Below are positions 1 through 7,197 of a stretch of DNA of 18,466 nt, piece by piece. Position 1 is the first letter of the stretch, and every line of letters starts with the position of its first letter. Origin of the DNA: a bacterium (GTDB lineage: Bacteria > Cyanobacteriota > Vampirovibrionia > Obscuribacterales > Obscuribacteraceae); assembly GCA_030431355.1 (NCBI GenBank), contig JAUIJG010000045.1, forward strand, positions 1 through 18,466, written 5' to 3'. The translations under genes were made by a program, and so were the position numbers. The notes beneath the pieces were generated by a model. The model was not told the DNA's origin. It did no database searches and saw nothing but the letters and a program-made list of their open reading frames with translations.

Positions 1-263
1 AACGCGCTGTTGGTCTTTAATATAGTTGTCGTCTTCGGCTCAAGTATCGCAAGAGCATCCGTATAGAAGCCGAAAAGGTCTTCAAATTCCCTGCTGTAAT
101 TGACTTTTATATCGTCGGAATCATCGCCATCGATGCTGCCACTCTCTTCCTTGAGACTCTCGACCAGATCCGATCGAACTCCGAATTGGAGCAAGATGTC
201 TTCAACCTGATCGATTCGGCTATCGATTTTCTGACTATCGTTGTTCTCGTTCTGAATAGACAC
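1..263 (-). CDS. Partial hypothetical protein, C-terminus off the left edge
   Basis: The minus strand is open from a TAG at 333-335 to the left edge, over 100 codons, while the three plus-strand frames all hit stops early. No ATG lies in this frame. The first standard start is a GTG at 261-263, which has no visible Shine-Dalgarno sequence, so the true start is uncertain; the frame could also be the 3' part of a broken gene. The peptide is acidic and hydrophilic, with segments such as DSRIDQVEDILLQFG and SREFEDLFGFYTDALAIL that look like amphipathic helices. No family is recognised. It is the last visible member of a minus-strand run that begins at 2703, with short gaps between members. Confidence 0.45.
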   Translation of the reverse strand, partial: MSIQNENNDSQKIDSRIDQVEDILLQFGVRSDLVESLKEESGSIDGDDSDDIKVNYSREFEDLFGFYTDALAILEPKTTTILKTNSA

Positions 264-369
264 GGTATGCTGTGGTTTTGTGAGGTCTACCGCCTCAGTA
301 ATATTTATACCAGTTTTTTCAACATCCTCAACCTAACCTATTGAGGTATTTTTTGGCGTATTTTTGGGG

Positions 370-597
370 CTATTTCACGCGAACCGGACCCACGTCGAAA
401 CCAACGAAATTGTCGGACTTACCGCTAATAAAAGCTTCCCGGTCACGATTCCATCCATCCGGGTTGATTGCTACTATCTTTCCAAATCCAAAAATGCCCA
501 TAACAATCATTAGACAAAGGCAGTACAAACCGACACAACCCAGGACACCCTGAATCAATATTTTGGGACACTTAAAATTACGCAGACCCTGCTTCAT
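370..597 (-). CDS. Small single-pass membrane protein, hypothetical
   Basis: A 75-residue protein with a basic N-terminus (MKQGLRNFKCPK), one hydrophobic segment at about residues 14-42 (GVLGCVGLYCLCLMIVMGIF) and a short polar tail containing NPDGWNRDREAF and GFDVGPVRV. The layout fits a membrane-anchored small protein with its tail outside. It starts 36 bp after the stop of the DUF7079-like gene upstream, so co-transcription is likely. The ATG at 595-597 has only a weak ribosome-binding site. A plus-strand reading over the same bases (341-553) lacks a comparable membrane segment and is taken as a shadow. Function unknown. Confidence 0.55.
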   Translation of the reverse strand: MKQGLRNFKCPKILIQGVLGCVGLYCLCLMIVMGIFGFGKIVAINPDGWNRDREAFISGKSDNFVGFDVGPVRVK

Positions 598-633
598 ATC
601 CAGTGTTTCGAGGAGCGGACTACCTCAATTATA

Positions 634-1080
634 TCAACTGGACTGTTTAGCGCTCTCCCGAGCCCCCTTGACCCTCAGAAGCATTTTGTAGGCGTCGGAG
701 AACACCGGACTCAAGACATGATAAAGAAATGGAATCTCGTCCAAATTGGCGGTCTCTCGAAACGGATACTTCTTCTGTCTGTCAAAGCATTTTGGAATAA
801 GCCAATCAGAAGCGAATCCGGACCAGACTCCACCTGGAAGAACATACAAATTTCCGACACAGACCGGTCCAACTTCCTTGAACAGAATATGACCAAGTTC
901 CCGGTAGCTGAATGGTGAGTCGGCGATACGTCCGGCAATCCAATTCAAATCTTCCTCTGACTGTTCCGTATCCAAGAAGAACTCTGAAAATGCATCCCAA
1001 ACATCGGCACGCGAAGGATCTGCGCCTACCTTGAGCGCCTCACTCTTGAGAGATTCTGTATAGCCTGTGCTCTCTGACAA
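634..1080 (-). CDS. DUF7079-like small protein
   Basis: A 148-residue soluble protein. Its core reads WDAFSEFFLDTEQSEEDL, then RIADSPFSYRELGHILFKEV, then GVWSGFASDWLI. This order (D-x-E followed by 'xxIAxxLAxSPYSxxEL', then 'GxWxGFxxxWL') is how I remember the DUF7079 family, whose function is unknown. I chose the TTG at 1078-1080 because AGGAG lies seven bases upstream of it. A longer in-frame TTG at 1096-1098 lacks such a site. The gene lies 39 bp after the TPR lipoprotein gene and 36 bp before the small membrane protein gene, all on the minus strand, suggesting one transcript. In other bacteria proteins of this type are often scattered orphan genes, so the context gives little functional guidance. 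Confidence 0.7.
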   Translation of the reverse strand: MSESTGYTESLKSEALKVGADPSRADVWDAFSEFFLDTEQSEEDLNWIAGRIADSPFSYRELGHILFKEVGPVCVGNLYVLPGGVWSGFASDWLIPKCFDRQKKYPFRETANLDEIPFLYHVLSPVFSDAYKMLLRVKGARESAKQSS

Positions 1081-1087
1081 TTTCGCT

Positions 1088-1092
1088 CTCCT
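1088..1092 (-). promoter_or_regulatory. Ribosome-binding site deciding the TTG start at 1080
   Basis: AGGAG on the minus strand, seven bases before the TTG at 1078-1080. It supports this start over the upstream TTG at 1098. Confidence 0.6.
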
Positions 1093-1119
1093 CTTCAAAT
1101 TAAATTCTACGAGGCGCTT

Positions 1120-2703
1120 TCACTTTTTAGAAGGCTGAAGACTAGATAAAACTCTCTCTTTGAAATCTCTCCATATAGGCTCCAACTCCATCAAAGGCTT
1201 ATCGAAGGCGGCTTCATATAGAGTGGGGTAGCCTTTTCTGTATCCTAACTTAGCAAGTTCAAAGTACTTCTTCAGATTTCCATTTTCAGCCAGGAAAACC
1301 GCCATAAGGTGGTATTCATGCACTTTCCGTGGATTGGGAATGGTAGTGGAAAGATTAACGGTAAGATTCACATAGTCACTATTATGCTCTCTCTTGTACC
1401 GCTTCTTCAGATATTCGCAAGACTTGGTCAGGTCAAGACTCAATCCATCCTTGCCAGGCACGGAAGACACGGCAAACATTTCTGCCAGCCCTTCTTTAGC
1501 CCACTTCTCGGGTAAAACAAAGTGCTCCGCCATGATATTGTGCACGAGTTGATGCTTCAATTGCATTGGTGAATCTTCAGCTCCATCATAAACGGCCGAC
1601 ATCATCCAATAAGGAAATTGAATTCCCCTGCACTTACTTCTTTTAAAGTTAGCAACATCTTTTCCGAAACTGAGAAAGTCTTTCTTAGTCTCAAAAATCA
1701 CGACAGTAGGCTTAAAACTCTTGTTCACCCTACAGTATTTGGCATCCAAGAAATCAATAAAGTCATTCCCTTGCTTCTCAAATTCGGAGATCCTATCCGG
1801 TGGCAGATCAGAGCACAATACTAAATGCGGTGACTGAACGCGATTCTTGAATCGCTCGCGGAACTGGTCCGAGGTATATTTGTAATTCTTCATTAGAAAG
1901 CGAAGATACTTTTTATAGCTTTCTCTGGCTAACTCCCTTTCGTTTTGACCCTCTTCTTCTCTTCCTAACTTATCTAAGATTTCTGCCTTCAAGGCGTGAG
2001 AATATGTCTTAAAATCAGCTTCTAAGTCATGCTCCTGGCCAAACTTCATCTCCGAAAGAAGCTCAATAACCTTATCAATGTCTTTTAATGCATTATCCAA
2101 TTCACCTTCAGCAAACTCAAGGTCGCTTCTATTGGCGTAGGCTGCGGCAGATTTAGAATCTGCTTGAAGCGCTTGCTCGATATACATCTTGCACTTTTCA
2201 TCATCCCCCAGACGCAAAGCGATGTCTGACAGATTCGTGTATAAGTGCCCAGCGTACTTCTTCTCACTCTTTCTCAGAACAAAATGGTAGTCGGAACGCG
2301 CTCTCCACAACTCTCCTTTCCGATGAAAAAGCCACGCTCGCTTGAACTGACAAAATGTGGGCTCATAATTCAGCGAAATTGCTTTGGTAAAATCCCAAAT
2401 AGCATTGTCAAATCGACGATAGCGCTCATCAATGAAAGCTTTTAAGAAGTAAGTCCTGCCATTTTTACTGTCTTTTTGGGTTACTTGCTTCAACAATCCA
2501 TAAGCAGTTTTGTACTTACGCTCCTTAATTGCAGCTTCCGCTTTTTCAACAAGCTGCGCCTCGTTATCCTGCTTGTCACAGGCGCAAATACAGAAGGTCA
2601 ACGCCCAAGCTAGAGCAATCAGAATTCCAGTTCGCTTATAAAAACCTGTGGGCCAACTAGAGCGGCTTTCACACCTCGAATTCTCGACCTTGTTTCCGCT
2701 CAC
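1120..2703 (-). CDS. TPR lipoprotein with degenerate gluzincin (DUF1570/peptidase-MA-like) domain
   Basis: A 527-residue protein starting at a GTG with GGGGAG nine bases upstream. The hydrophobic segment at residues 26-41 ends in an I-C-A-C lipobox, making C42 the likely lipidated residue. Residues about 46-275 are TPR-like helix pairs (for example AYGLLKQVTQKDSKNGRTYF and AAAYANRSDLEFAEGELDNA). From about 292 the sequence resembles the DUF1570/peptidase_MA gluzincin fold: 'VVIFETKKDFLSF', then the zinc-site position, then 'PEKWAKEGLAEMFA' carrying the usual third ligand position (E404). The zinc motif reads H384-Q-L-V-H388 instead of HExxH, so the general-base Glu is replaced by Gln (CAA codon). 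The protein is therefore probably catalytically impaired or a binding protein. It heads a minus-strand run and is divergent from the acylase gene at 2896. Confidence 0.8.
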   Translation of the reverse strand: MSGNKVENSRCESRSSWPTGFYKRTGILIALAWALTFCICACDKQDNEAQLVEKAEAAIKERKYKTAYGLLKQVTQKDSKNGRTYFLKAFIDERYRRFDNAIWDFTKAISLNYEPTFCQFKRAWLFHRKGELWRARSDYHFVLRKSEKKYAGHLYTNLSDIALRLGDDEKCKMYIEQALQADSKSAAAYANRSDLEFAEGELDNALKDIDKVIELLSEMKFGQEHDLEADFKTYSHALKAEILDKLGREEEGQNERELARESYKKYLRFLMKNYKYTSDQFRERFKNRVQSPHLVLCSDLPPDRISEFEKQGNDFIDFLDAKYCRVNKSFKPTVVIFETKKDFLSFGKDVANFKRSKCRGIQFPYWMMSAVYDGAEDSPMQLKHQLVHNIMAEHFVLPEKWAKEGLAEMFAVSSVPGKDGLSLDLTKSCEYLKKRYKREHNSDYVNLTVNLSTTIPNPRKVHEYHLMAVFLAENGNLKKYFELAKLGYRKGYPTLYEAAFDKPLMELEPIWRDFKERVLSSLQPSKK

Positions 2704-2880
2704 TTGTTGTTACTCCCCACAATAGCTTTCTGAAGGCTTAAGTCCTTTGCTCAGTCAATTGAAGTAAGTATAGACTAGAATCTGGCCAAGTATAGAACAG
2801 AGAAAAGCGCATAACTTTTCAAAGCAGATTCGGATAAAATAAACCTTCGCCCACACAGAACCAGATACCTCAATCCTCAC

Positions 2881-2885
2881 AGGAG
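2881..2885 (+). promoter_or_regulatory. Ribosome-binding site deciding the TTG start at 2896
   Basis: AGGAG with ten bases to the TTG at 2896-2898. The next in-frame ATG (2953) has no such site, so the TTG start is preferred. In the 192-bp divergent gap I see a TAAAAT at 2835-2840 that could be a -10 box, but no good -35 box. Confidence 0.5.
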
Positions 2886-2895
2886 CACCTCTATC

Positions 2896-3993
2896 TTGAC
2901 TTTCACAAAGAATAGAAAAACAGCAAAACTGGCTTTTGTATCCTCACGTCGAATGCGCTTGCAGATTGGCGCGCTGATTTCGCTACTCTGCCTGGCAGCT
3001 CCGAATGCCGATGCCTGTTCCCGTTTTCTCTACGAGACAGGAGAAGCAACTTATATCACCGGACGCAGTATGGATTGGAAAGACCCGAACATAAAGCCTA
3101 CTCTATGGGCGTTTCCGCAAGGCATGAAAAGAGATGGAGGAACAGGAGACAAAGCAATCCAGTGGACTTCGAAGTATGGTTCCGTCGTAGCATCCTTCTA
3201 CGATGCTGCCACCGTGGACGGCATCAATGAAAAAGGACTGGCGGGCAACACTCTCTACCTGGCCGAATCTGAATACGGAGACCCAGCCAAGACAGGGAAA
3301 GAGACCATCTCTGTGGGCGCCTGGCTTCAGTACTTCCTGGATAACTATGCCACCGTAGATGAAGCCGTCAAAGCGATGAAGAACGCACCGTTCACGGTAG
3401 TAGCTCCTGTCCTTCCCAATGGCGAAGCGGCCACGGCGCATCTGTCAATTTCGGACCCTTCAGGCAACTCCGCTATATTCGAATATTTGAAAGGCAAGCT
3501 GGTTGTCCACCATGGTCCACAGTATAGAGTGATGACTAATTCGCCGACTTACGACCAACAACTGGCATTAAACGCCTACTGGGATTTGATCGGTGGAGAC
3601 AAAATGCTGCCGGGCACCATTAGCGCCGCCGACCGTTTTGTACGCTTGAGCTATAACCTAAAGTCCTCTCCTAAATTCAAACAACGCAATCTCGCTGTTG
3701 CATGCGCGTTCTCACTCATCAGAGCCGTCAGCGTGCCACTGGGTATGAGCGATCCCGATAGACCCAACATTTCCTCCACCCTCTGGCGCACGGTTGCCGA
3801 TCACGAGGCGAAACGATACTACTTCGAGTCTGCCATAATGCCGGCAATTTTCTGGGTAGACCTCAATAAAGTTGATTTGAAACCAGGTGCCAGCCCGCAG
3901 AAGATTGCCATAAAGCAGGAGCTGCCTCTAGCAGGCGAAGTTTCATCTCACTTCAAGCAAACAGAGCCCTTCAAGTGGCTGCGCGCCAGGTAA
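2896..3993 (+). CDS. Exported choloylglycine hydrolase / penicillin V acylase family (Ntn hydrolase)
   Basis: A 365-residue member of the linear amide C-N hydrolase family, which cleaves amide bonds in bile salts, penicillin V or acyl-homoserine lactones. Residues 1-40 are a signal peptide with a hydrophobic core (IGALISLLCLAAP) ending NADA, and the next residue is the nucleophile C41 in the motif CSRF. The catalytic set is recognisable at the family spacing: C41, R57 and D60 (GRSMDW, 16 and 19 residues after the Cys, as in bile salt hydrolase), N119 in AGNTLY, the Asn in TNSPTYDQQ, and the Arg in SAADRFVRLSY. All appear intact, so an active periplasmic or secreted enzyme is expected; signal peptidase would expose the nucleophile. 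The substrate cannot be told from sequence. In an environmental bacterium, penicillin-type or N-acyl-homoserine-lactone acylase activity is as likely as bile salt hydrolysis. Confidence 0.9.
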   Translation: MTFTKNRKTAKLAFVSSRRMRLQIGALISLLCLAAPNADACSRFLYETGEATYITGRSMDWKDPNIKPTLWAFPQGMKRDGGTGDKAIQWTSKYGSVVASFYDAATVDGINEKGLAGNTLYLAESEYGDPAKTGKETISVGAWLQYFLDNYATVDEAVKAMKNAPFTVVAPVLPNGEAATAHLSISDPSGNSAIFEYLKGKLVVHHGPQYRVMTNSPTYDQQLALNAYWDLIGGDKMLPGTISAADRFVRLSYNLKSSPKFKQRNLAVACAFSLIRAVSVPLGMSDPDRPNISSTLWRTVADHEAKRYYFESAIMPAIFWVDLNKVDLKPGASPQKIAIKQELPLAGEVSSHFKQTEPFKWLRAR

Positions 3994-4137
3994 GTAAAGA
4001 CAGAAAGATGCTAAATCTGGGTCATGTGCTAACGGTTGATTAACTGTTTAGCGCTAGAACCCGGCGCCCTCTCCTTGTTGTTTCATAGAGGCATGACTGG
4101 CACGACGCAGAACACGACTCTCGGAAGGTAAACAACA

Positions 4138-4482
4138 ATGACTAACTCCCAGGAAAACACTAGAGCACAAGAGAATGACAAAACAGCAAAAATGGCAGGA
4201 GCTGGAGCAGGAGTGCTGGCAGGTGCCCAGCTCGGTACAGTTTTGGTACCTGTGCCCATCGTGGGTACATTCACCGGTGCCCTGGTAGGTGGACTGGTGG
4301 GCACAAGAGTCGGCAAAAAAGTCGGTGGGGCAATTTTAGAGAAATTCGACTCGGCACAATCAACAACAACGGGCAGAAAAGACATAATGTCAGAGCTTGA
4401 AAAACTTGGAAAGCTAAAAGCAGATGGCATCATCGACGAAGAGGAATTCAAAGCAGCGAAAGCGAGAATACTTGGACTATAA
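4138..4482 (+). CDS. Glycine-zipper and SHOCT domain protein
   Basis: A 114-residue protein. After a polar start, residues about 19-66 are a Gly/Ala/Val-rich glycine-zipper segment (GAGAGVLAGAQLGT ... GALVGGLVGTRVGKKVGG) able to form a membrane hairpin. Residues about 84-112 are a SHOCT domain, the short C-terminal helix pair with the pattern 'LEKLGKLKADGIIDEEEF' then 'KAAKARIL'. SHOCT domains are thought to act in oligomerisation or protein contacts. The ATG has GGAAGG about seven bases upstream, a strong site. The M23 peptidase gene begins 37 bp downstream on the same strand, which suggests co-expression and perhaps a common envelope role. A 138-residue reading on the opposite strand (4083-4499) is rejected as a shadow. 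Confidence 0.85.
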   Translation: MTNSQENTRAQENDKTAKMAGAGAGVLAGAQLGTVLVPVPIVGTFTGALVGGLVGTRVGKKVGGAILEKFDSAQSTTTGRKDIMSELEKLGKLKADGIIDEEEFKAAKARILGL

Positions 4483-4519
4483 GTTCTGACTAAAATCATC
4501 CGGGTAAGCTAAAATCTCA

Positions 4520-5389
4520 ATGTCACACAAAGAGAATTTGGAATTGCCCAACAGACATTCTAAGAAGATAAGACTGAAAACAATTGCTTTGATGCTCTTT
4601 TTGTCTCTTCCGGGCTTGTCAGCCTCCGCATCCGACAAAGGCTTGCAGGTTGAGAAACTACAAAAAGGCAAAACGGTAAGCATTTACTTATCCAGATGCA
4701 GACCGCTGGAAGCATCCATCGTCTTGACTTACAAACTGGAGAACTCCAGAGCCAGCACGTCTTCCCCTGCGCTGGTACAGATAAAGAACAGAAAGCCTCA
4801 ACTGCTTTCTATTATTCAACCGATAAATCAAACACAAGCTTGGCGGTACAACTACCACTACGAGTGGAAAGTAGGAGTGCCCACTAGAAATCCAAGAATC
4901 GATCATGTCTATGAACTGCCTTTTGAAAGCGGAAAGAGCTACAAAGTCTCCCAGGGATATCTTGGAAAAAGAACTCACTCAGATCAATACGCCGTCGACT
5001 TCAGCATGCCGGAGGGTACGCCTATATGCGCAGCCTGGGGAGGAACGGTCATCGACGTCAAAAACGACTCGACAGAACACGGTGACGCGGAAGAATTCAA
5101 GGACAAAGCCAATCATATTATGATAAGGCACGAAGACGGCACCTATGCACTGTACAACCACCTGAAGCTGAACGGTCCCCTGGTCAAAATTGGGCAGCAA
5201 GTGGGAACCGGAGACAAGATAGGGCTATCCGGCAACACGGGATATACATCGGGACCCCATCTACACTTTCATGTTTTTCAGACTGAATTTGATGGAAAAG
5301 AGATAAAGTACAAAACTCTTCCCATAACTTTCAAAACCAAAGAGGGACAGACAAACTCCCCCAAGCAAGGTGCATATTACACCAGGTAG
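4520..5389 (+). CDS. Exported M23-family metallopeptidase (LytM-type)
   Basis: A 289-residue protein with a basic N-terminus and a hydrophobic signal core at residues about 20-34 (TIALMLFLSLPGLSASA). Residues about 45-130 form a beta-rich N-terminal region without a family I can name. Residues about 140-255 are the M23 domain: H153 and D160 in THSDQYAVDFSMPEGTP, H214 in YNHL, and H247-x-H249 in GPHLHFHVF, matching the zinc ligands and catalytic His of LytM-like endopeptidases. The H-x6-D spacing is longer than the H-x3-D of LytM itself, but matches the 'H...RYAVDFAMPEGTPV' subfamily I recall. The expected role is cleavage of peptidoglycan cross-links in the periplasm or outside the cell. The start has only a weak ribosome-binding site; the gene probably shares a transcript with the SHOCT gene 37 bp upstream. 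Confidence 0.9.
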   Translation: MSHKENLELPNRHSKKIRLKTIALMLFLSLPGLSASASDKGLQVEKLQKGKTVSIYLSRCRPLEASIVLTYKLENSRASTSSPALVQIKNRKPQLLSIIQPINQTQAWRYNYHYEWKVGVPTRNPRIDHVYELPFESGKSYKVSQGYLGKRTHSDQYAVDFSMPEGTPICAAWGGTVIDVKNDSTEHGDAEEFKDKANHIMIRHEDGTYALYNHLKLNGPLVKIGQQVGTGDKIGLSGNTGYTSGPHLHFHVFQTEFDGKEIKYKTLPITFKTKEGQTNSPKQGAYYTR

Positions 5390-5443
5390 ATATACCATCA
5401 GTTTTCGAATGCTAGCTCCAACTATAAACGAAACTCAATAAAT

Positions 5444-6397
5444 CTAGCGGTCAAATCCTTGATAGGCGAAAGCACCTTTTAACATCTCCGCATCCTTCTC
5501 GCTAACACCCTGGGCTCGAAGCATGGAGTACCACTCTTGCCGTACTTGCGCTGTCATTTCATGAACTATAGAATCCGCTTCTTCTCTGCTCAGCAAAAAG
5601 CGAGTACATTGGGATAACAGATTCTTGGTGGTGGCAAGTCTTCCAAAGTCTCCACACTCTAGAGCGAGGTCTCTTTGCTGTGACACTGATGGCGATGGCG
5701 TAAGATCATATGCTGGCGATAATCGCCATTCTCTATCAAACGCTATGAGAGCATGATTGCGAGGATGATCATCAGTATTTGAAATTAGCGCATTAAAACA
5801 CATGCGGCGAAATAGTTCAGCTGCGTCATTTCTGGGCTGCGCAACAACCCTTCGCATCTCCTCAACCATGTGTATGTAGGACCAACGCTCCCGCTGAAAT
5901 GGTGACTCCTCAGCTTTCAAAAGGGTAAGTCCGCTAATCATTCGCGCTCGAAAATAGCCCCGTGTAGTCCTCTCACGATCAAATCTCTGGACAAGAAGAA
6001 CATCACCGCCTCCGACTTTTTCAAGTCTGCTTCTTGCAGAGTTGATTCCGCAACTTCTTGCCAATTCGAGCATTGCGTGTTCTGCTCTGGGATTATTCCA
6101 ACGGTCATCCGGTCTACCGAATTTCGCGATCCATAGACCATGCTCATCTTCTACCACAGCTTTTGGCCTGGCACCGCCCATAGAGGTACCTAACAATAAT
6201 AACTCCTGCGCTTGTATCGACAAATCGGACTCCGAAATCTGTTCTCTCAAAAGCCTGTCAGCCGTATTTTGCAGCTTATCTAATAAAACAATTTTGTTGT
6301 ATTTGCGCAGGGGAGAAGGGGGTGTCTTATTCAAACCAAAGCCCAGTGCTCCGGCTCGATCATCGGGAGACTCCAGAAGATAGTCAATATCAGTCAA
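5444..6397 (-). CDS. hipA: HipA-family kinase core (HipT-like fragment of a split HipA)
   Basis: A 317-codon frame from a TTG at 6395-6397, carrying nearly the whole HipA kinase: 'DRAGALGFG' near the N-terminus, the Gly-rich loop GTSMGGARPKA (residues 70-80), the ATP-binding Lys in WIAKF (K92), RAEHAML (E106), LLVQRFDRE, the catalytic loop NTDDHPRNHAL (207-217) and the metal-binding LSPAYDLTPS (D231). HipA toxins phosphorylate aminoacyl-tRNA synthetases and so stop translation. All catalytic motifs look intact. The frame continues upstream, still coding (IDRHSGKTGL), to a TGA at 6431-6433 and then in the same frame into the HipA N-terminal piece. Hence this is either the 3' part of a nonsense-mutated hipA or a separately translated HipT-like kinase. 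No clear ribosome-binding site precedes the TTG. Confidence 0.8.
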   Translation of the reverse strand: MTDIDYLLESPDDRAGALGFGLNKTPPSPLRKYNKIVLLDKLQNTADRLLREQISESDLSIQAQELLLLGTSMGGARPKAVVEDEHGLWIAKFGRPDDRWNNPRAEHAMLELARSCGINSARSRLEKVGGGDVLLVQRFDRERTTRGYFRARMISGLTLLKAEESPFQRERWSYIHMVEEMRRVVAQPRNDAAELFRRMCFNALISNTDDHPRNHALIAFDREWRLSPAYDLTPSPSVSQQRDLALECGDFGRLATTKNLLSQCTRFLLSREEADSIVHEMTAQVRQEWYSMLRAQGVSEKDAEMLKGAFAYQGFDR

Positions 6398-6433
6398 TCC
6401 AGTCTTGCCCGAATGTCTATCAATAACAAATCA
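6398..6433 (-). other. hipA: In-frame TGA and readable linker splitting hipA
   Basis: On the minus strand the sequence reads ...DYWG, TGA (6431-6433), FVIDRHSGKTG, then the TTG of the kinase piece, all in one frame. The linker after the stop still looks like HipA sequence. A single C-to-T change of CGA (Arg) would create this stop. Confidence 0.75.
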
Positions 6434-6703
6434 TCCCCAATAGTCTGGTCCGGCGTCCCGAAGAGCACTGAACACGCCATTGAGATGGTAATTCTGAAAT
6501 ATTCCATCTCGCAGTTTCAAATTGACTGGATCAATTTCAACAGACTCATCTCTTGCAAGGTAGGACTTGCCATATACGAATCGGCCAATGCTATTGCCGC
6601 TCCTATCTTTGGACAACTCAAAACGCCCGGCAGTAACGCTCTGCACCTCCCATGGCAATGCAATGTAGACATAACATTCTGTGCGAGATGCCCTAGAAGT
6701 CAT
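6431..6703 (-). CDS. hipA: HipA N-terminal domain (HipS-like fragment of a split HipA)
   Basis: A 90-residue frame from the ATG at 6701-6703 that ends at the in-frame TGA. It carries the start of a HipA: 'CYVYIALPWEVQSVTAGRFEL', 'GRFVYGKSYLARDESVEIDP' and 'GVFSALRDAGPDYWG', as in the N-subdomain 1 (Couple_hipA type) of HipA proteins. The ATG lies 11 bases inside the end of hipB, so the two are probably translationally coupled. A TTG further upstream (6754) would overlap hipB by 62 bases and is unlikely. In the known hipBST systems a separate small HipS equivalent to this subdomain works as the antitoxin of the kinase HipT. Here the piece ends before the 'LL...GALGFG' part of the subdomain, so it may not fold alone. 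Confidence 0.75.
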   Translation of the reverse strand: MTSRASRTECYVYIALPWEVQSVTAGRFELSKDRSGNSIGRFVYGKSYLARDESVEIDPVNLKLRDGIFQNYHLNGVFSALRDAGPDYWG

Positions 6704-7034
6704 TGTCCAGAACCCTGACCTTACTCGCGCGTACTCGCCTACTCGCTGACTCAAGCGATAGTCCTTCTAAATCCGTCGAAGGATCGCAAAGGTTTTCCAA
6801 AGGCGCAAGTTGGTCGTAGAGCCAGAGCAATGCCGAATAGACGGCAATGCTAGTAGATGGCTTTCCTTTCTCAGCATCCATCACCGCCCTGGGACCAGTA
6901 CCTATTCTCTCTGCTACCTCAGCTATTGTCATATTGCGTCGAACTCGTGCCACCCTAAGATTGTCACCAAGTTGCGAAACTGCTCTTTCAACAGGAAATG
7001 GTGGAGACTCTAGTAGCTTATTCTTTCGAGCCAT
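6693..7034 (-). CDS. hipB: HipB-like XRE-family antitoxin/repressor
   Basis: A 113-residue protein with an XRE helix-turn-helix at about residues 22-78: LGDNLRVARVRRNMTIAEVAERIGTG, then the recognition helix region PRAVMDAEKGKPSTSI, then VYSALLWLYDQL. The C-terminal part (LCDPSTDLEGLSLESASRRVRASKV) matches the tail typical of antitoxins paired with HipA proteins ('DPxxDxxGLxLExxRxPxRVR'). HipB binds its own promoter and holds HipA inactive. The gene is directly followed by hipA with an 11-base overlap. An AGAGG lies about 13 bases upstream of the ATG at 7034, a long spacing. A promoter and a direct repeat likely to be its operator lie just upstream. Confidence 0.85.
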   Translation of the reverse strand: MARKNKLLESPPFPVERAVSQLGDNLRVARVRRNMTIAEVAERIGTGPRAVMDAEKGKPSTSIAVYSALLWLYDQLAPLENLCDPSTDLEGLSLESASRRVRASKVRVLDNDF

Positions 7035-7035
7035 A

Positions 7036-7078
7036 TGCTTTTTATAGCCTCTTATTATTGTTTTTCTGCTTTATATAG
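7036..7078. repeat. 12-bp direct repeat, candidate HipB operator
   Basis: TGCTTTTTATAG (7036-7047) and TGCTTTATATAG (7067-7078) differ at one base and start 31 bp apart, about three helical turns. The outer edges also form inverted ATATGCT (7033-7039) and AGCATAT (7077-7083). One copy overlaps the -10 box of the predicted hipB promoter; the other lies directly before the hipB start codon. This placement fits autorepression by HipB, which is inference. Confidence 0.5.
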
Positions 7079-7100
7079 CATATCACAAAGATCACTACAA
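7072..7100 (-). promoter_or_regulatory. Predicted sigma-70-type promoter of hipBA
   Basis: On the minus strand TTGTAG (7095-7100) and TATATA (7072-7077) are separated by 17 bp, the ideal spacing. Transcription would begin roughly 30 bases before the hipB ATG. Confidence 0.5.
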
Positions 7101-7197
7101 CGCATCTAGCTAATCAGCACGCTCCTCGCTTACACTTTCTGGAAATACACTATTGAGTACAAGATACCCTGGCAGTACTGACAAAAGGAGATCGACA

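Noticed and set aside
4031..4050. AAC-G/A-GTTGATTAA-C/G-TGTTT seen here and at 9110-9129 as a possible shared regulatory motif
   Set aside because: 17 of 20 matches between two places in an 18-kb window is about what chance gives; the flanking genes are unrelated.
4083..4499. 138-residue open frame on the minus strand
   Set aside because: It is the antisense of the glycine-zipper/SHOCT gene, which has a strong ribosome-binding site and recognisable domains; the minus product is Ser/Pro/Val-biased as expected of a shadow.
6431..6433. TGA read as an amino acid (alternative code or selenocysteine)
   Set aside because: TGA ends other genes in the window cleanly (for example at 8262), and no selenocysteine insertion structure or expected Cys position is present at this site in HipA.
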